This document shows, piece by piece, positions 44,568-55,309 of a DNA stretch of 64,000 nucleotides. Numbering within the stretch: position 1 is the first letter of the stretch; every line of letters starts with the position of its first letter. Source of the stretch: Pegoplata infirma (taxonomy: Eukaryota > Arthropoda > Insecta > Diptera > Anthomyiidae); the NCBI GenBank assembly GCA_963921195.1, contig OY992537.1, forward strand, positions 68,068,040 through 68,132,039, read 5' to 3'. A program made the position numbers and the translations under genes. The notes beneath the pieces were generated by a model. The model had not been told where the DNA came from and searched no databases. It saw only the letters and a program-made list of their open reading frames with translations.

Positions 44568-44725
44568 ATATAACACTCTCACTTGTTTTATGTACATTTG
44601 ATAAACAAATGGAAAATTTTTATGCGAAAATTTTAGACTTAGAGTAGTATAACACTCTCACTTGTTTTATGTACATTTGACAAACAAATGGAAAATTTTT
44701 ATGCGAAAAGCTTAGACTTGGAGTA
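44568..44725 (+). repeat. Local tandem duplication in composite copy 7
   Basis: ATAACACTCTCACTTGTTTT through TTTTTATGCGAAAA is present twice with a 79-bp period. Other composite copies have one. Confidence 0.75.
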
Positions 44726-44759
44726 GTTTTGGTAAAAATTTTTTTTTTTTTCACGAAAA

Positions 44760-45370
44760 GCAAAAAAAGTTTTTGATGAATTTTTTTGATGAACTTTTTT
44801 GATCAAAAAAAAGAAAAATTTTTTGATTTAAAAAAAATTGATGAAAAAAATATGACAAAAAAAATTTTGGTGAGAAAAAAATTGATAATAAAAAATTTGT
44901 TAAAAAAATTTGATGAAAAAAAATTGATGAAAAAAAATGTGATAAAAAAAATTGATGAAAAAAAAAATTTGATGAACAAAAAATTTGATGAACAAAAAAT
45001 TTGATGAAAAAAAAATTGATGAAAAAAAAAGTTGATAAAAAATTATTATGAAAAAAATATTATGAAAAAAAAAAATTTATGAAAAAAAAAAGTTTGATGA
45101 AAACAATTTGATGGAAAAAAAATTGATGAAAATAAAAAAATTTGATGAAAAAAACGATAAAAAAAAATTACGCAAAAAAAGTATGATGAAAAAAAAAATT
45201 TGATGAAAAAAAAAAATTGATGAAAAAAAAAGTTTGATACAAAAAAAAATTGAAGAAAAAAAAATTTTATGGAAAAAAAATTGATGAAAAAAAAATTAAT
45301 GAAAAAAAAATTTGATGAAAATAAACAAATTGATGAAAAAAAAAAAATTGATGAAAAAAAATTTTTTTTT
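44760..45370. repeat. A-rich TTGATGAAAAAAA array (composite copy 7)
   Basis: Same unit and same element-strand orientation as in the other plus-strand copies. It encodes spurious Lys/Met/Asp frames. Confidence 0.85.
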
Positions 45371-45605
45371 GTTGAAAAATAATTATGTTACTTTTTATTC
45401 ACCAGCTGGTGAAAAACGGTTTTATTCACCACGAGGTGAATTATTATCCAAGTTACAAACCCAAGTTATTAAAATTTTTGGTTTTAAGAAAATGAAAATA
45501 GATTCTTGTTTTCTTTACTTTAATTGTTAGCTTATTTAGTCAAACTGAGGTGGCGTCCTGCAACTTTTTTAAAATTAGACACCAGCCTAAAAACATTATC
45601 ACGTT

Positions 45606-46062
45606 AAAAAATACTGGCTGTCATATCTGCTATTTTTAATCTTAAACGTGTTTTCAATAGATCATAAAGTAAAATTTTTTATTTTTTTTTATTTTTTTGC
45701 CTAAAAATTTTTAAAATTTTTAAATTCTGGATTTGAAAACCATATAATGGTCTGGGGCATGTATGCGTAAAATGCTTATTTTGTATTCAGTTTTAATTTT
45801 ATTAGACTTTTTGGAAGGGTAATTTAGTAGTTAGTTAGTTAGTTTGTTTAACAAAAAATAACAATTACCAATATTTTTCCAAAAACTAGAAAATGGGTTT
45901 TTCTTTCATATAAGGATGTCCTAAAACTTCAATCGATTTTCGGCACGAGTTATTTTTATCTGATTGTCCCCAAATTTCGGCTAACTTAGTTTAAGATACT
46001 AAAGAGCAATTTAGAACCCTACAGGTTTAAAAAGGTGATTTCTGTTTTTAAGGACACCTCTC
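45606..46062 (-). mobile_element. Half copy of the 1.3-kb hAT foldback (arm B)
   Basis: Begins abruptly in GGCTGTCATATCTGC at the composite end and runs to AAGGACACCTCT at 46062. Contains ACTTCAATCGATTTTCGGCA, GGTCTGGGGCATGTATGCGT and the arm-B words. The other arm is missing, so it no longer folds. Confidence 0.65.
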
Positions 46063-47239
46063 ATGCTTACAATTAGTACACAAAAACTTTAAATGCTTAA
46101 AATCATCAACTTTAAATGCGTGTAAAAAATAATCTAGCGCTGAACTAAAAAAACGCCTTAAGGGTTATGTTACGAAAAACTTTCATCTGCTTTTGGTTTC
46201 ATCCAATTCCGATTCGGAAAGTTTGATTTTGTATCACTGTGTAATCAATGCCATTTTATAGTAAATTTATTGATTCGGATAGTTATTAAGCTTAAATTAT
46301 TTTTTAAGTATTAAGTAAGCATATTTGTAGCACATTACTTGCTAATTTTTTTTCTCTACATCAAACAAGATTTCTAAACCAATCATATTTTAACTATTTC
46401 TTTGTATAAATTATATTAATGCAAAAACCCATATTATTTTTATAACATCTTATCTTTGTGAAGTTTTGCAAATATTTTCTAACACTTTTTCTGTAATCTT
46501 ACCTACATTTTTATTGGCATAAAATAATACTTAAACATTGAAATTTATTAGACAACTTAAAAACACGTACAAATCCCATAAAATGCTGTAAATTTCGCCT
46601 AAGCATACAAAATGTTGAAATGTAAACAACATTAGAAGGAAAATAATAAAATCAACATTTTTACGATACAATTGCAACAGGTATTTGCAGTTTTTTTAGC
46701 TGCAGCATAAACTTCAATTTCACCACTATCATTGTACACCAAATGAGATTTGGTGTGAAAATGACAATTAAATATTAGATCAAAGCTGTTGGCAAATTAT
46801 TGTAAATTTTCTAAAAGCCATGATCTGGTAGTTTTATGGAGCACTAATTGAGACTAATTGAACAGCAAAGAGTTGTAAATTTTATTTTTTTTTTATTATT
46901 TTGGCATGGATTATATTTTTTAAGAAGACCTCATAAAGTGAGCAGAGCAAGTGTTGTTATTTTTTATGGATTTTTTATTTTTTTCTCGTATTAAAGAAGT
47001 TTAAAAGTAGAAACACATTTGAATAAAATTATAGAATTTATTAAAAAATTTTAAATTTAAACAACCTGACAAACAAGGAAGTTATTCCTATGCACAGTGG
47101 TCCTAAATAAATTTTTTTGTGTAGATTTCAAAAATGTATTAAAGGCGCCTAAAGTTTTTCGTACCTTATATTTTGAAAAGCAAAATTTTATTTTGAATAA
47201 ATAAAACATTTTTATACAGTTTTGTAAAAAGAAATTAAG
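46063..47239. other. Unassigned, apparently single-copy AT-rich DNA
   Basis: No repeat family, open frame or terminal repeat recognised over about 1.2 kb. This is one of the longest stretches free of obvious mobile DNA. Confidence 0.35.
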
Positions 47240-47425
47240 TTAATGTATGTTCGGTTGTACCGAATCTTTTATACCCTCCAAAATGCAGGGTGTATATTTT
47301 TTGGAGGGGGTCAGTGGGAGACGTAGGGGGACACTCACCCCCTTGCGATAAATGTTGTCAATGATTCTGGCAATTAATCCAATTACTCTAAAAAGGTGCG
47401 ATTCAAATTTTTTTAATTTTTTTAC
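47240..47425. mobile_element. GGACGG-type element fragment
   Basis: TTCGGTTGTACCGAA hairpin, TATACCCTCCAAAATGCAGG, then GTGGGAGACGTAGGGGGACA and CCCTTGCGATAAATGTTGTC. The latter block is shared with the copy at 28141. No distal end. Confidence 0.5.
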
Positions 47426-47632
47426 ACTGATAAAAATTTGTACATGGAAATAATGAAAATCTACATTAATGTTATGAAAAATGAAGTTGAAAAGGAACCT
47501 ATATAGGATTTCATTGAGTTAATGAAATAGGTATCATAAAATGTAATTGCTAGAACAAGTTTTATCAAATTAATGACAATTTTCATTAAATCATACAAAA
47601 TATAAATTGTATTTTATGAAAATTTTTCATTA
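47426..47632. other. ATGAAA/TTTCAT-rich sequence around a MITE
   Basis: Starts TA|CACTGATAAAAATTTG and continues with CATTAATGTTATGAAAAATG words. Similar TTTCAT-rich sequence resumes after the MITE at 48231-48400 and at 51720-51860. It could be another CAC-type foldback whose far end I cannot define. Confidence 0.35.
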
Positions 47633-48230
47633 CACTCAAAAAAATAAAACTGTAAAGTTAACAATTTTTTTTTTGTTAACTCGAGTTTACTGGCTTTTTA
47701 GCAAATTTTTAGTTAAAATCAGCGTTTTAACTACTTTTTTTCAATTTACGAAAATACTAGTTTTGTACAAATTTTGAATTAATTTTTTTTTGTTGACTTT
47801 AAAACTGAGTTTACGAATTTTTACTAATAAATTTGCTGATTTTTTGTAACATTTTTGTCAAGTGAAAAATTTTAAACATTTCTTGTGTAGCCTCCTATAC
47901 AAATCTCATAAGTCCTACATAAGCTGAACTTAATGCTGTGAAAAAAAAGAAAAAATAAGTGAAGTGTTAGTGTTTAAAACCAATATTTACCAAACTTAAA
48001 TTTTTTTACAAAAAGTTTAGCTGAATTCAACTAATAAAAAATGTTACGAAATTTTCAGCTGAATTTTTAGTTAAAATTACGTTTTTTTTTTGCTACATTC
48101 ATTCTACGAAAAGTTAACTAAATATTTTTTGTTAAATTAACTAGAAATTTAGTAGGTTCAAAATCAGGTGTTTTTTTAGTTAAATTTAACTAAATTTTTT
48201 GCTAACTTTGCAGTTTTATTTTTTTGAGTG
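47633..48230. mobile_element. CACTC-ended MITE, TSD TA
   Basis: CACTCAAAAAAATAAAACTG at both ends in inverse orientation, continuing TAAAGTTAACAA/CAAAGTTAGCAA. TA flanks at 47631-47632 and 48231-48232. The interior is rich in TTAACTAAAAATTTAGTTAA words. Non-coding. Confidence 0.78.
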
Positions 48231-48411
48231 TACTTTAATGAAAAAAGTATTTAATTCTTATGAAATACTTTCATTGAATAAATCGTACTTTTTATTATTG
48301 AAATGAAATACTGTCATTGAATAAATGCTATTTTTATTTTTAAAATGAAATATTTTTTATTATGAAATTGTAAAAGTCTTTTTATAGAATTAAAAATAAA
48401 AAAAAAATGGT

Positions 48412-48835
48412 TTTCACTTAGTTTTCTCACACAAAATTTTACTACAACCTTTAATTGTAAATACATTATTAAAACCTTGAAGTAATATAAAACAGTGCGA
48501 ATTTAGAAAATATAAAATTAATAATTTACTTTTTATTTCAAATTTAATAAAAAAAAGTCTGAAAAAATCACAAAATAACCAAGTTAAAAAAACACTTTCA
48601 CATGTTTTTTTATTTTATCTATAGATTTCACTCAGTTTTCTCACACAAAATTTTACTATAACATTTACTTTTAATACATAAGTAAAACCACGAAATAATA
48701 TAAAACAACGCGAGTTTAATAAATACTTATAATTCAATCAATAACATTTCATTTGAAATTACGTATAAAAAGTCTAAAAAAAAAAAATCACAAATTATTT
48801 CACGCCGCTCTGATCAGCTGCTTTTTGCGCGACTA
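48412..48835 (+). repeat. Two-unit tandem duplication, period 214 bp
   Basis: TTTCACTTAGTTTTCTCACA at 48412 recurs as TTTCACTCAGTTTTCTCACA at 48626. Both units continue CAAAATTTTACTA, AATATAAAACA and AAAAGTCT..AAAAAATCACAAA. Moderately diverged. Confidence 0.75.
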
Positions 48836-49125
48836 AACTTTTTTTTTTAATAAAAATTAATCAGAATTATATTTGAAATGTTTTATTAAAACTTTTAAGT
48901 ATAATAAAAACAAGTGAGAGTGTTAAATTAAATTTAAAAAAATTGTATGGTCGTTTTTTTTTTTTTGGCGGGGGGGTGCTTGCCGGGTGTCCTTGGGGAC
49001 ACCTTCTCTCTGGTCAAAAATGTTTGAAGGATTCCAAAATTTTTGAAAACAAAAAAAACACTTTTTCGACCTTACCTATTTTAATTTGCATAAAAATTGG
49101 CATATCAATTCTCGAGATCTGTGTC
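48836..49125. other. Junk or element fragment before the giant palindrome
   Basis: Includes ACAAGTGAGAGTGTTAAATT, GGCGGGGGGGTGCTTGCC and the small GTGTCC..GGGGACAC palindrome, pieces seen in GGACGG-type copies. The open frame at 48943-49224 crosses into the palindrome and is not a gene. Confidence 0.4.
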
Positions 49126-51139
49126 GAATTTCGGTTTTTGTTATTTAGTCAAAATTGTGAATGGTTCGCGTTTTATCGCTGTTCAAAGTTGGTATTTTGC
49201 AACAATTTAATGAAAAATACATGATGTTTAAATGATCGTATCTTTGGAACGCATCATCCGATTGTCACGAAATAAAGCGCAAAATAATGGTTATGTCCTG
49301 GTCTTAAAATAGAATTTTGAAAAAGGATAGGATGCTTTGCAAAAAGGATATTGAAATTAAAAAAATGTCCTTAATTTGCAAATATCTCAAAATGCGTATC
49401 TTTAATTTTCCTATATTTTTTTGCACATATAGCCCTAAATATACTTAACAACATATGCAAATCCCAAATTGGGATGGTAAGCGGTTTAATTGTAAACGCG
49501 GTTTCATGAAACGCCTTATTGATTTTTGTTAATAACTCTCGTTTACAAATGAAAAACAATTTCTGCGCACTAACCGCGAATAATTTTTTTATATGTATTT
49601 TTGATCGCTAAACTCAAAAATTTCATCAAAAGAACATTTCGCGAATAACTTTTTGTTTAATGAATTTTTTAGCGTTTTTTGGAGGTATTTTGACTATTTT
49701 TCTTATATCTTAAGTTCTGTTTATCTGATTCTCTCGCAATAAAAACCAAATTAAAGACAATCAAATTTCCAACAAATCCTACATTCATCATTTTTTCATA
49801 AGTTCATAGCTTTACGCGCAAATAATTTTTTTAGCGTTATTTGGAGGTATTTTGACTATTTTTCTTATATCTTGAGTTCCGTTCATCTGATCTTTTCGCA
49901 ATAAGAACCAAATTAAAGACAATCAAATTTCCAACAAATCCTTCATTCGTTATTTTTATATCAGTTCATAACTTTACGCGCAATAGGCAAACAAGGAAAA
50001 ACTATTTTTTATTAACAAAGCTCATTTTTTAAAAATTTTAAAAACAGAAATTGTAAAAAAATATCATTTTTTTTTGTATTTTATCATGTATATTCATAAA
50101 ATTTGTGATAACTTCGGAGTAAACCTATAGATTTTCATCAAATCAACTTTATTATATTTCTCAATGTTCAGGCTTTGCAGATAAATAAAAAGATGCAATT
50201 AATTGCAAAGATTTCTATTTCTTAAACTTTTTTTAAATGATTTGTTAATCAAAAAACTTATTTTAGTCATATGTTTGCCTATTGCGCGTAAAGTTATGAA
50301 CTGATATAAAAATAATGGATGAAGAATTTGTTGGAAATTTGATTGTCTTTAATTTGGTTCTTATTGCGAAAAGATCAGATGAACGGAACTCAAGATATAA
50401 GAAAAATAGTCAAAATACCTCCAAATAACGCTAAAAAAATTATTTGCGCGTAAAGCTATGAACTTATGAAAAAATGATGAATGTAGGATTTGTTGGAAAT
50501 TTGATTATCTTTAGTTTGGTTTTTATTGCGAGAAGATCAGATAAACAGAACTTAAGATATAAGAAAAATAGTCAAAATACCTCCAAAAAACGCTAAAAAA
50601 TTCATTAAACAAAAAGTTATTCGCGAAATGTTCTTTTGATGAAATTTTTGAGTTTAGCGATCAAAAATACATATAAAAAAATTATTCGCGGTTAGTGCGC
50701 AGAAATTGTTTTTCATTTGTAAACGAGAGTTATTAACAAAAATCAATAAGGCGTTTCATGAAACCGCGTTTACAATTAAACCGCTTACCATCCCAATTTG
50801 GGATTTGCATATGTTGTTAAGTATATTTAGGGCTATATGTGCAAAAAAATATAGGAAAATTAAAGATACGCATTTTGAGATATTTGCAAATTAAGGACAT
50901 TTTTTTAATTTCAATATCCTTTTTGCAAAGCATCCTATCCTTTTTCAAAATTCTATTTTAAGACCAGGACATAACCATTATTTTGCGCTTTATTTCGTGA
51001 CAATCGGATGATGCGTTCCAAAGATACGATCATTTAAACATTATGTATTTTTCATAAAATTGTTGCAAAATACCAACTTTGAACAGCGATAAAACGCGAA
51101 CCATTCACAATTTCGACTAAATAACAAAAACCGAAATTC
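49126..51139. repeat. Giant near-perfect inverted repeat (two 867-bp arms, 280-bp spacer)
   Basis: Arms 49126-49992 and 50273-51139 are reverse complements with about ten mismatches by eye and no indels (paired positions always sum to 100265). Each arm also has an internal 162-bp tandem duplication (AGCGTT(T/A)TTTGGAGGTATT at 49671 and 49833). The two identical 62-codon frames at 49371-49559 and 50706-50894 are mirror images and show no family. No target duplication is visible. Confidence 0.9.
49671..49992. repeat. 162-bp tandem duplication in each palindrome arm
   Basis: Two units, each with GGAGGTATTTTGACTATTTT, CAATCAAATTTCCAACAAAT and CTTTACGCGCAA. The mirror copy is at 50273-50594. The units differ by more substitutions than the arms do, so the tandem duplication is older than the inversion. 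Confidence 0.8.
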
Positions 51140-51164
51140 AATAAAAATCAGAAGAATGGATATA

Positions 51165-51710
51165 TTAATTTTTGGATAAATTGAACCACCATCGGCTGAT
51201 TGCCTATGCTATTTAAAATGGAACCAGTCGTTTACAAATTTAATTACTATGCTTTTTGTACAAAAGATATACAATTTCGTAATTATATAAATTATTTGCT
51301 AATATCCATGCCAACAAAAGGGGGCGGACCGAAAAAAGGCATTTTCAAATCCCCTGGGCCCAAGTCCAAGACTTTGAACTTTTTCAAGCATAAAAATGTT
51401 TCATTTGTTTGATAAAAATGCAAAAAAACCTATAAAAAGTTACCTTTTTTTGCCCATCTCCTAACTTAACCAGTCTACGAACATAAGACATATATTTGCC
51501 AAATTTCAGGAGTCTAGCCTTTTTATTTTGGACTGTATCGTGTCTTTCACAGACGGACGAACGGACAGACGGACATCTCTAGAATGTCTTAGAATGGAAC
51601 ACTGACCAATAATATATATACTTTATGGGGCCCTAGACCGATATTTCGATGCGTTACACACGGAATGACAAAGTGAGTATACCCCCATACTGTAGTTGGA
51701 GGGTATAAAA
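51165..51710 (+). mobile_element. GGACGG-type dispersed element
   Basis: Body with CCAACAAAAGGGGGCGGACC, AGACATATATTTGCCAAATT, ACGGACGAACGGACAGACGG, CTTTATGGGGCCCTAGACCG, exit at TTGGAGGGTATAAAAAT. The 5' hairpin end is not seen. Confidence 0.6.
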
Positions 51711-51918
51711 ATTTATATTTATGAAACAGTTACATTGTACGAACTTTAATGAAAAGTTTCATCAACCTTTATAAAATGATTTCATAGAATTTATGAAATA
51801 TTTCATAAGTATACGAAAACGCTTTTAATTTTTGTAGGAAATTATTTTATAAAATTTATATTGGCCGAAACACAACAACTTCAAGAATTTTAAAATTTAA
51901 AAGCAGATCGAAAAAAAA
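51711..51918. other. TTTCATAAA-rich spacer
   Basis: ATGAAATATTTCATAAG-type words similar to 47426-47632. No element ends defined. Confidence 0.3.
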
Positions 51919-52790
51919 TGCCTGCGAATTTTGTACTCTTGCCAAAAACATTAAATCATGATAATGTTTTGCGGAAGATTTGGGTGTACTTGCCAAAGCA
52001 AAGTTTTTTTAGAAAAAATAATGTTATATTACTTTGCTATTCCATGCAAAACGATTTGAAATATCAGTCAAGGAGCCCATTAAAAAACCAAAAGAGCTGT
52101 ACATTTTGTAAGTGAGTGCCAAAATAAGTGCAAAAAAGTGTTTTTTTCATTTTGGAGAGTAAAAAGATTCGGCATAAAAGAATATAACACTCTCACTTGT
52201 TTTATGTTCATTTGATAAACAAATGGAAAATTTTTATTCGAAAAGCTTAGACTTTGTGAAAAAGTAGTTTTGGTAAAAAAAATGATTATTTTTTTCACGA
52301 AAAACAAAATTATGTTATAAAAATTTTAATGAACCCAAAATTTTTGGTGAAAAAAAAAATTTGATGAAAAAAAGTTTTTGATGAAAAGAAAAATTTTTTG
52401 ATGCAAAAAAATTTTTTTTGGTGAGAAAAAAATTGATAGTAAAAAATTTGATAAAAAATTCGACGAAAAAAGTTTATGAAACAAAATATGATAAAAAACA
52501 ATTTATGAACAAAACATTTTGGTGAAAAAAAAAAATTTGATGAAAAAAAAATTAATGAAAAAAAAATTTGATGAAAAAAAAATTGATGAAAAAAAAATTT
52601 GATGGAGGTGTCGCGATAGGTAATGAGTTAAGAGCTGAATATCTATGTATTCTGGAGTAGAAAAAAATGTTTGTGTGTTTTTGTCTTGTTTTTTTTTGTT
52701 ATTTTTGTTGTATTTCATTACATTTGTTGTAGTTTTAAAGCACTCCACTAGGAAGTGGTAATGACTTTTTTTGCAGGGCATTATCATGTT
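51919..52790 (+). mobile_element. Composite element, copy 8, with partial CCCTGC foldback in place of the right module
   Basis: Left module TGCCTGCGAATTTTGTACTC, GATGAAAAAAA array at 52325-52604, then 52605-52778 is foreign, then only the terminal CATTATCATGTT remains. The right module with its GGTGAA palindromes is lost. This points to recombination or deletion at the insertion. Confidence 0.65.
52605..52778 (-). mobile_element. Partial CCCTGC-type foldback (one arm)
   Basis: GAGGTGTCGCGATAGGTAAT, then TATTTTTGTTGTATTTCATT, and the end GTAATGACTTTTTTTGCAGGG match one arm of the 20887-24179 element. Here ACATTTGTTGTAGTTTTAAAG is uninterrupted, providing the empty site for the Transib-like insertion at 23277. 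Confidence 0.7.
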
Positions 52791-53809
52791 AAAATTTAAA
52801 AACGGCACTAAATTTTTTTGTCGTTTTGGAGTAACATTATATGGACGTTTTATTAGATTTCATTCCTTAAGTTTTGAAAAGGTACCAAAATGACTCCTTA
52901 GAATGTCAGTTAAAGGCTTAATATGTTTGAGAAAAAAAAAAAACACTATACAATTTGGTTGCAGACATCTAACCATGTTTTATAGCTCGGATATATATTT
53001 ATTACACTGTGCAACAAATTTGGGGTCTTCGAGTGTTTCTTTGCCGGGACCAAAAAAAATTAAATTATACGAATAGAAGACCAAAACACCCGAAGGGATT
53101 TGAAATCTTAGCTCGAGATCTTTTTTATGGCCCACTGAAGTTTTTCAATTGTTTTTAAAGGCGTCTTGAATAAATCAAGAAAAATTATTAAATTTAATTC
53201 TGAGGTAAAAAATTTTAAGACATGTCTTCAGTAAAATTTGATGGCGGTTCTTTTCTTAGAACATATTAACCAACTATCTCCCATTTTTATGGGCCAGTTT
53301 GGTCCTTTTTTTAAATATCCTCATAGAATACCAATAAAACGTGCGTTTAATGGGTTAACATGTTTTACAAAACATGTTATATAAAATTATATATAATTTC
53401 ATAAATTTTTATCAAATTTTATCAAATTATATATAATTTGATATAATTTTATATAATTATATATTAAATCCTGGATATAATTATATATAATTTTATCAAA
53501 TTAAATATAATTTTATATAATTTTATCCAACTTTTTGGAAATTTTTACCTCTATATATAATTTTATATAATTATATATAATTTGATATAATTTTATCAAA
53601 TTATATTTAATTATATAAAAACTTTTTTACTCGGGAAGTCGAAAAAATTGTAATTCACAATAATAGATGTTTTCAGTAAAATTTGATGGCGGTTGTTTTT
53701 TCGAACATTTTAACCCTCTATCTCCCATTTTTAGGGGTCATTTTTTATTAATTTATTTAATTAAATTTTTTTTATTAAAATTTATAAGGAAAATTTTAAG
53801 TTATCATAA
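52791..53809 (-). repeat. Dispersed repeat of the 1-960 family, with an AT-rich MITE-like insert
   Basis: TGCAACAAATTTGGGG, CCCACTGAAGTTTTTCAA, GTCTTCAGTAAAATTTGATG and AACTATCTCCCATTTTTATG are reverse-complement counterparts of words in 1-960. About 53370-53635 is ATATAATTTTATATAATTAT sequence ending TTTTTACTCGGG, one end of a CCCGAG-type MITE. Confidence 0.5.
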
Positions 53810-54430
53810 CACCGTCCGATAGCCAATATTAAACATGAACCGGATGATATTCGTCTGATAGTAGAGATCAAATGGAGTAAAACTGCATTTACAGTTTTGC
53901 ATTTCGTGACCCTGTTTCCTTTTAGAAGGACTTCAAAGTTTTAAAGGATACATTTTGTAAAATATTTCTGAAATATTTGTTATTGTCCTAAGATGACACT
54001 GATGACGGCAGATAATGGAGGAGGCTCTCCCCTATTTTTTTTATTTTTATATTTTGCCATATCAGAACAAAAAGATGTGAATAAAGTCATTTTAAAACTT
54101 TATCAAAATAATTTGTTAAAAATTTTGAATGATATTGAAGGACACATTTTGGACGTAACTTATCTCCTTTTTCTGATATGTAAAAACAATAAAATAGGGA
54201 AATTAGGGGAGATCCTCCTCTTTCGTTTGCTATCAAAAGTGGCATCCTAAGGCTAGTACAAATATTAAAAATATATTATAAAATTTAATCCTCTAAAATT
54301 TCCTTTTAAAAGGAGACAGAATCACGACATGAAAAACTGTAAATGCAGTTTTACTACATTTAGTCTATAGTTTCAGACGTTTATTATCCAATTCGTGTTC
54401 AATGATTTTTTTCATTTTTGTCGGACGGTG
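53810..54430. mobile_element. CACCGTCCG-ended foldback, TSD AA
   Basis: CACCGTCCGATAGCCAATAT (left) and, inverted, CACCGTCCGACAAAAATGAA (right), AA on each flank. The arms also share GTAAAACTGCATTTACAGTT and TCGTGA..CTG..TCCTTTTA words. The 85-codon forward frame (53993-54250) spans the fold centre and has no recognised domain. Hence it is treated as chance. Confidence 0.75.
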
Positions 54431-54833
54431 AAATTAGTTAAATTATTTTTCACCAAAATACTTTCTACTTTTACTTTTTAAAGCATTCTGCATTTTACGC
54501 ACTAACTTCTGGTCTTTGACAACCCCTAGTAAAATTTGATGCAGAATGTTTGTAGAACATTTTAACGCTTTAAAGCTTTAACTTTATTTAACATTTAAAT
54601 TTTATATTTTTTTTTATAAATTATTATCACCCTCTCCCATTTGTATCAAGTATTTTATATTTATGTTTATAAAATAACAGTTTGCTCCATCTACTTCCTG
54701 TTTTTTGCAAATTGTGTAGGTGTGAGAATGTTTTCTCAACGGTAACTTGATATTCTCAACTTGATTCAATATAGACATATTTATTCCTCCAACAATGTAC
54801 AAATGCAATTCTTGTACATTCGCTCATGTATTC
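54431..54833. other. Remnant of the 1-960 repeat plus unassigned sequence
   Basis: 54500-54590 (GTAAAATTTGATGCAGAATG, TAGAACATTTTAACG) parallels 545-615. The rest is unassigned. Confidence 0.35.
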
Positions 54834-54992
54834 TACACTCAAAAAAAACCTTGTAAAGTTACCAAAAAATCTCGTGATTTTACGAGGCTATTCTCGTAAA
54901 ATAGGAGGTAGGTAAAATTCTCGTAAAATTACGAGGATTTCCTCCAAAGGTTCGAAAGAATTAATTCTTTAATTCAATTTCCTAATTCGAAT

Positions 54993-55120
54993 TAAAACAA
55001 GTAAAAAAGTTAAATTCGGCCTTGCCGAATGTAGTGATACCCTCCACAATTTCAAAAAGATTATTGCAAACAACTTTATTTAAAAGGAAATTACTTTTGA
55101 AAAAAAAAAAATTCCGCAAA
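54993..55120 (+). mobile_element. GGACGG-type element, 5' end only
   Basis: ACAAGTAAAAAAGTTAAATT, TTCGGCCTTGCCGAA hairpin and GATACCCTCCAC match the 2463 copy. The body is lost after about 55060, and A-rich sequence follows to about 55160. Confidence 0.55.
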
Positions 55121-55200
55121 AAAAATTTTGGTAAAAAAAAAAAAAATCCGCGATTTTTTTCTTTTTTTGTCAAAAAATATATATTGAAAGAATTCAAAAA

Positions 55201-55236
55201 TTCATTCCTTAAGAATGATCATTCTTAAGGAATGAA
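55201..55236. other. 36-bp perfect palindrome
   Basis: TTCATTCCTTAAGAATGA and its exact reverse complement abut at 55218/55219 with no loop. It lies in the GAATGA-rich part of the hAT element and is the longest loopless perfect palindrome I noticed. Confidence 0.9.
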
Positions 55237-55309
55237 CTATTTTTTTATCCAAATCAATCTACTACAAATTGAATGGTGACATTTTCTTATCATTCAATTT
55301 AAAACAGTG

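Larger units (their letters stand above)
40497..45605 (+). mobile_element. Composite element, copy 7, split by MITE plus LINE
   Basis: The left module (40497-40736) starts TGCCTGCGAATTTTGTACTC and stops inside GGAGAGTA. It resumes at 44545 with TATAAAAGATTCGGCACC. A roughly 77-bp stretch with ACACTCTCACTTGTTTTATG is tandemly duplicated at 44568-44725. The array runs 44760-45370. The right module contains TTCACCAGCTGGTGAA, TTCACCACGAGGTGAA and ACATTATCACGTT to 45605. It is the longest copy because of the nested insertions. Confidence 0.75.

Noticed and set aside
49371..50894. Two identical 62-codon proteins on opposite strands
   Set aside because: They are the same sequence seen in the two palindrome arms, with no domain, start context or further exon support.
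53993..54250. 85-codon frame with an ATG in less AT-biased context
   Set aside because: Spans the centre of the CACCGTCCG foldback and has no recognisable domain or homologous copy elsewhere in the window.
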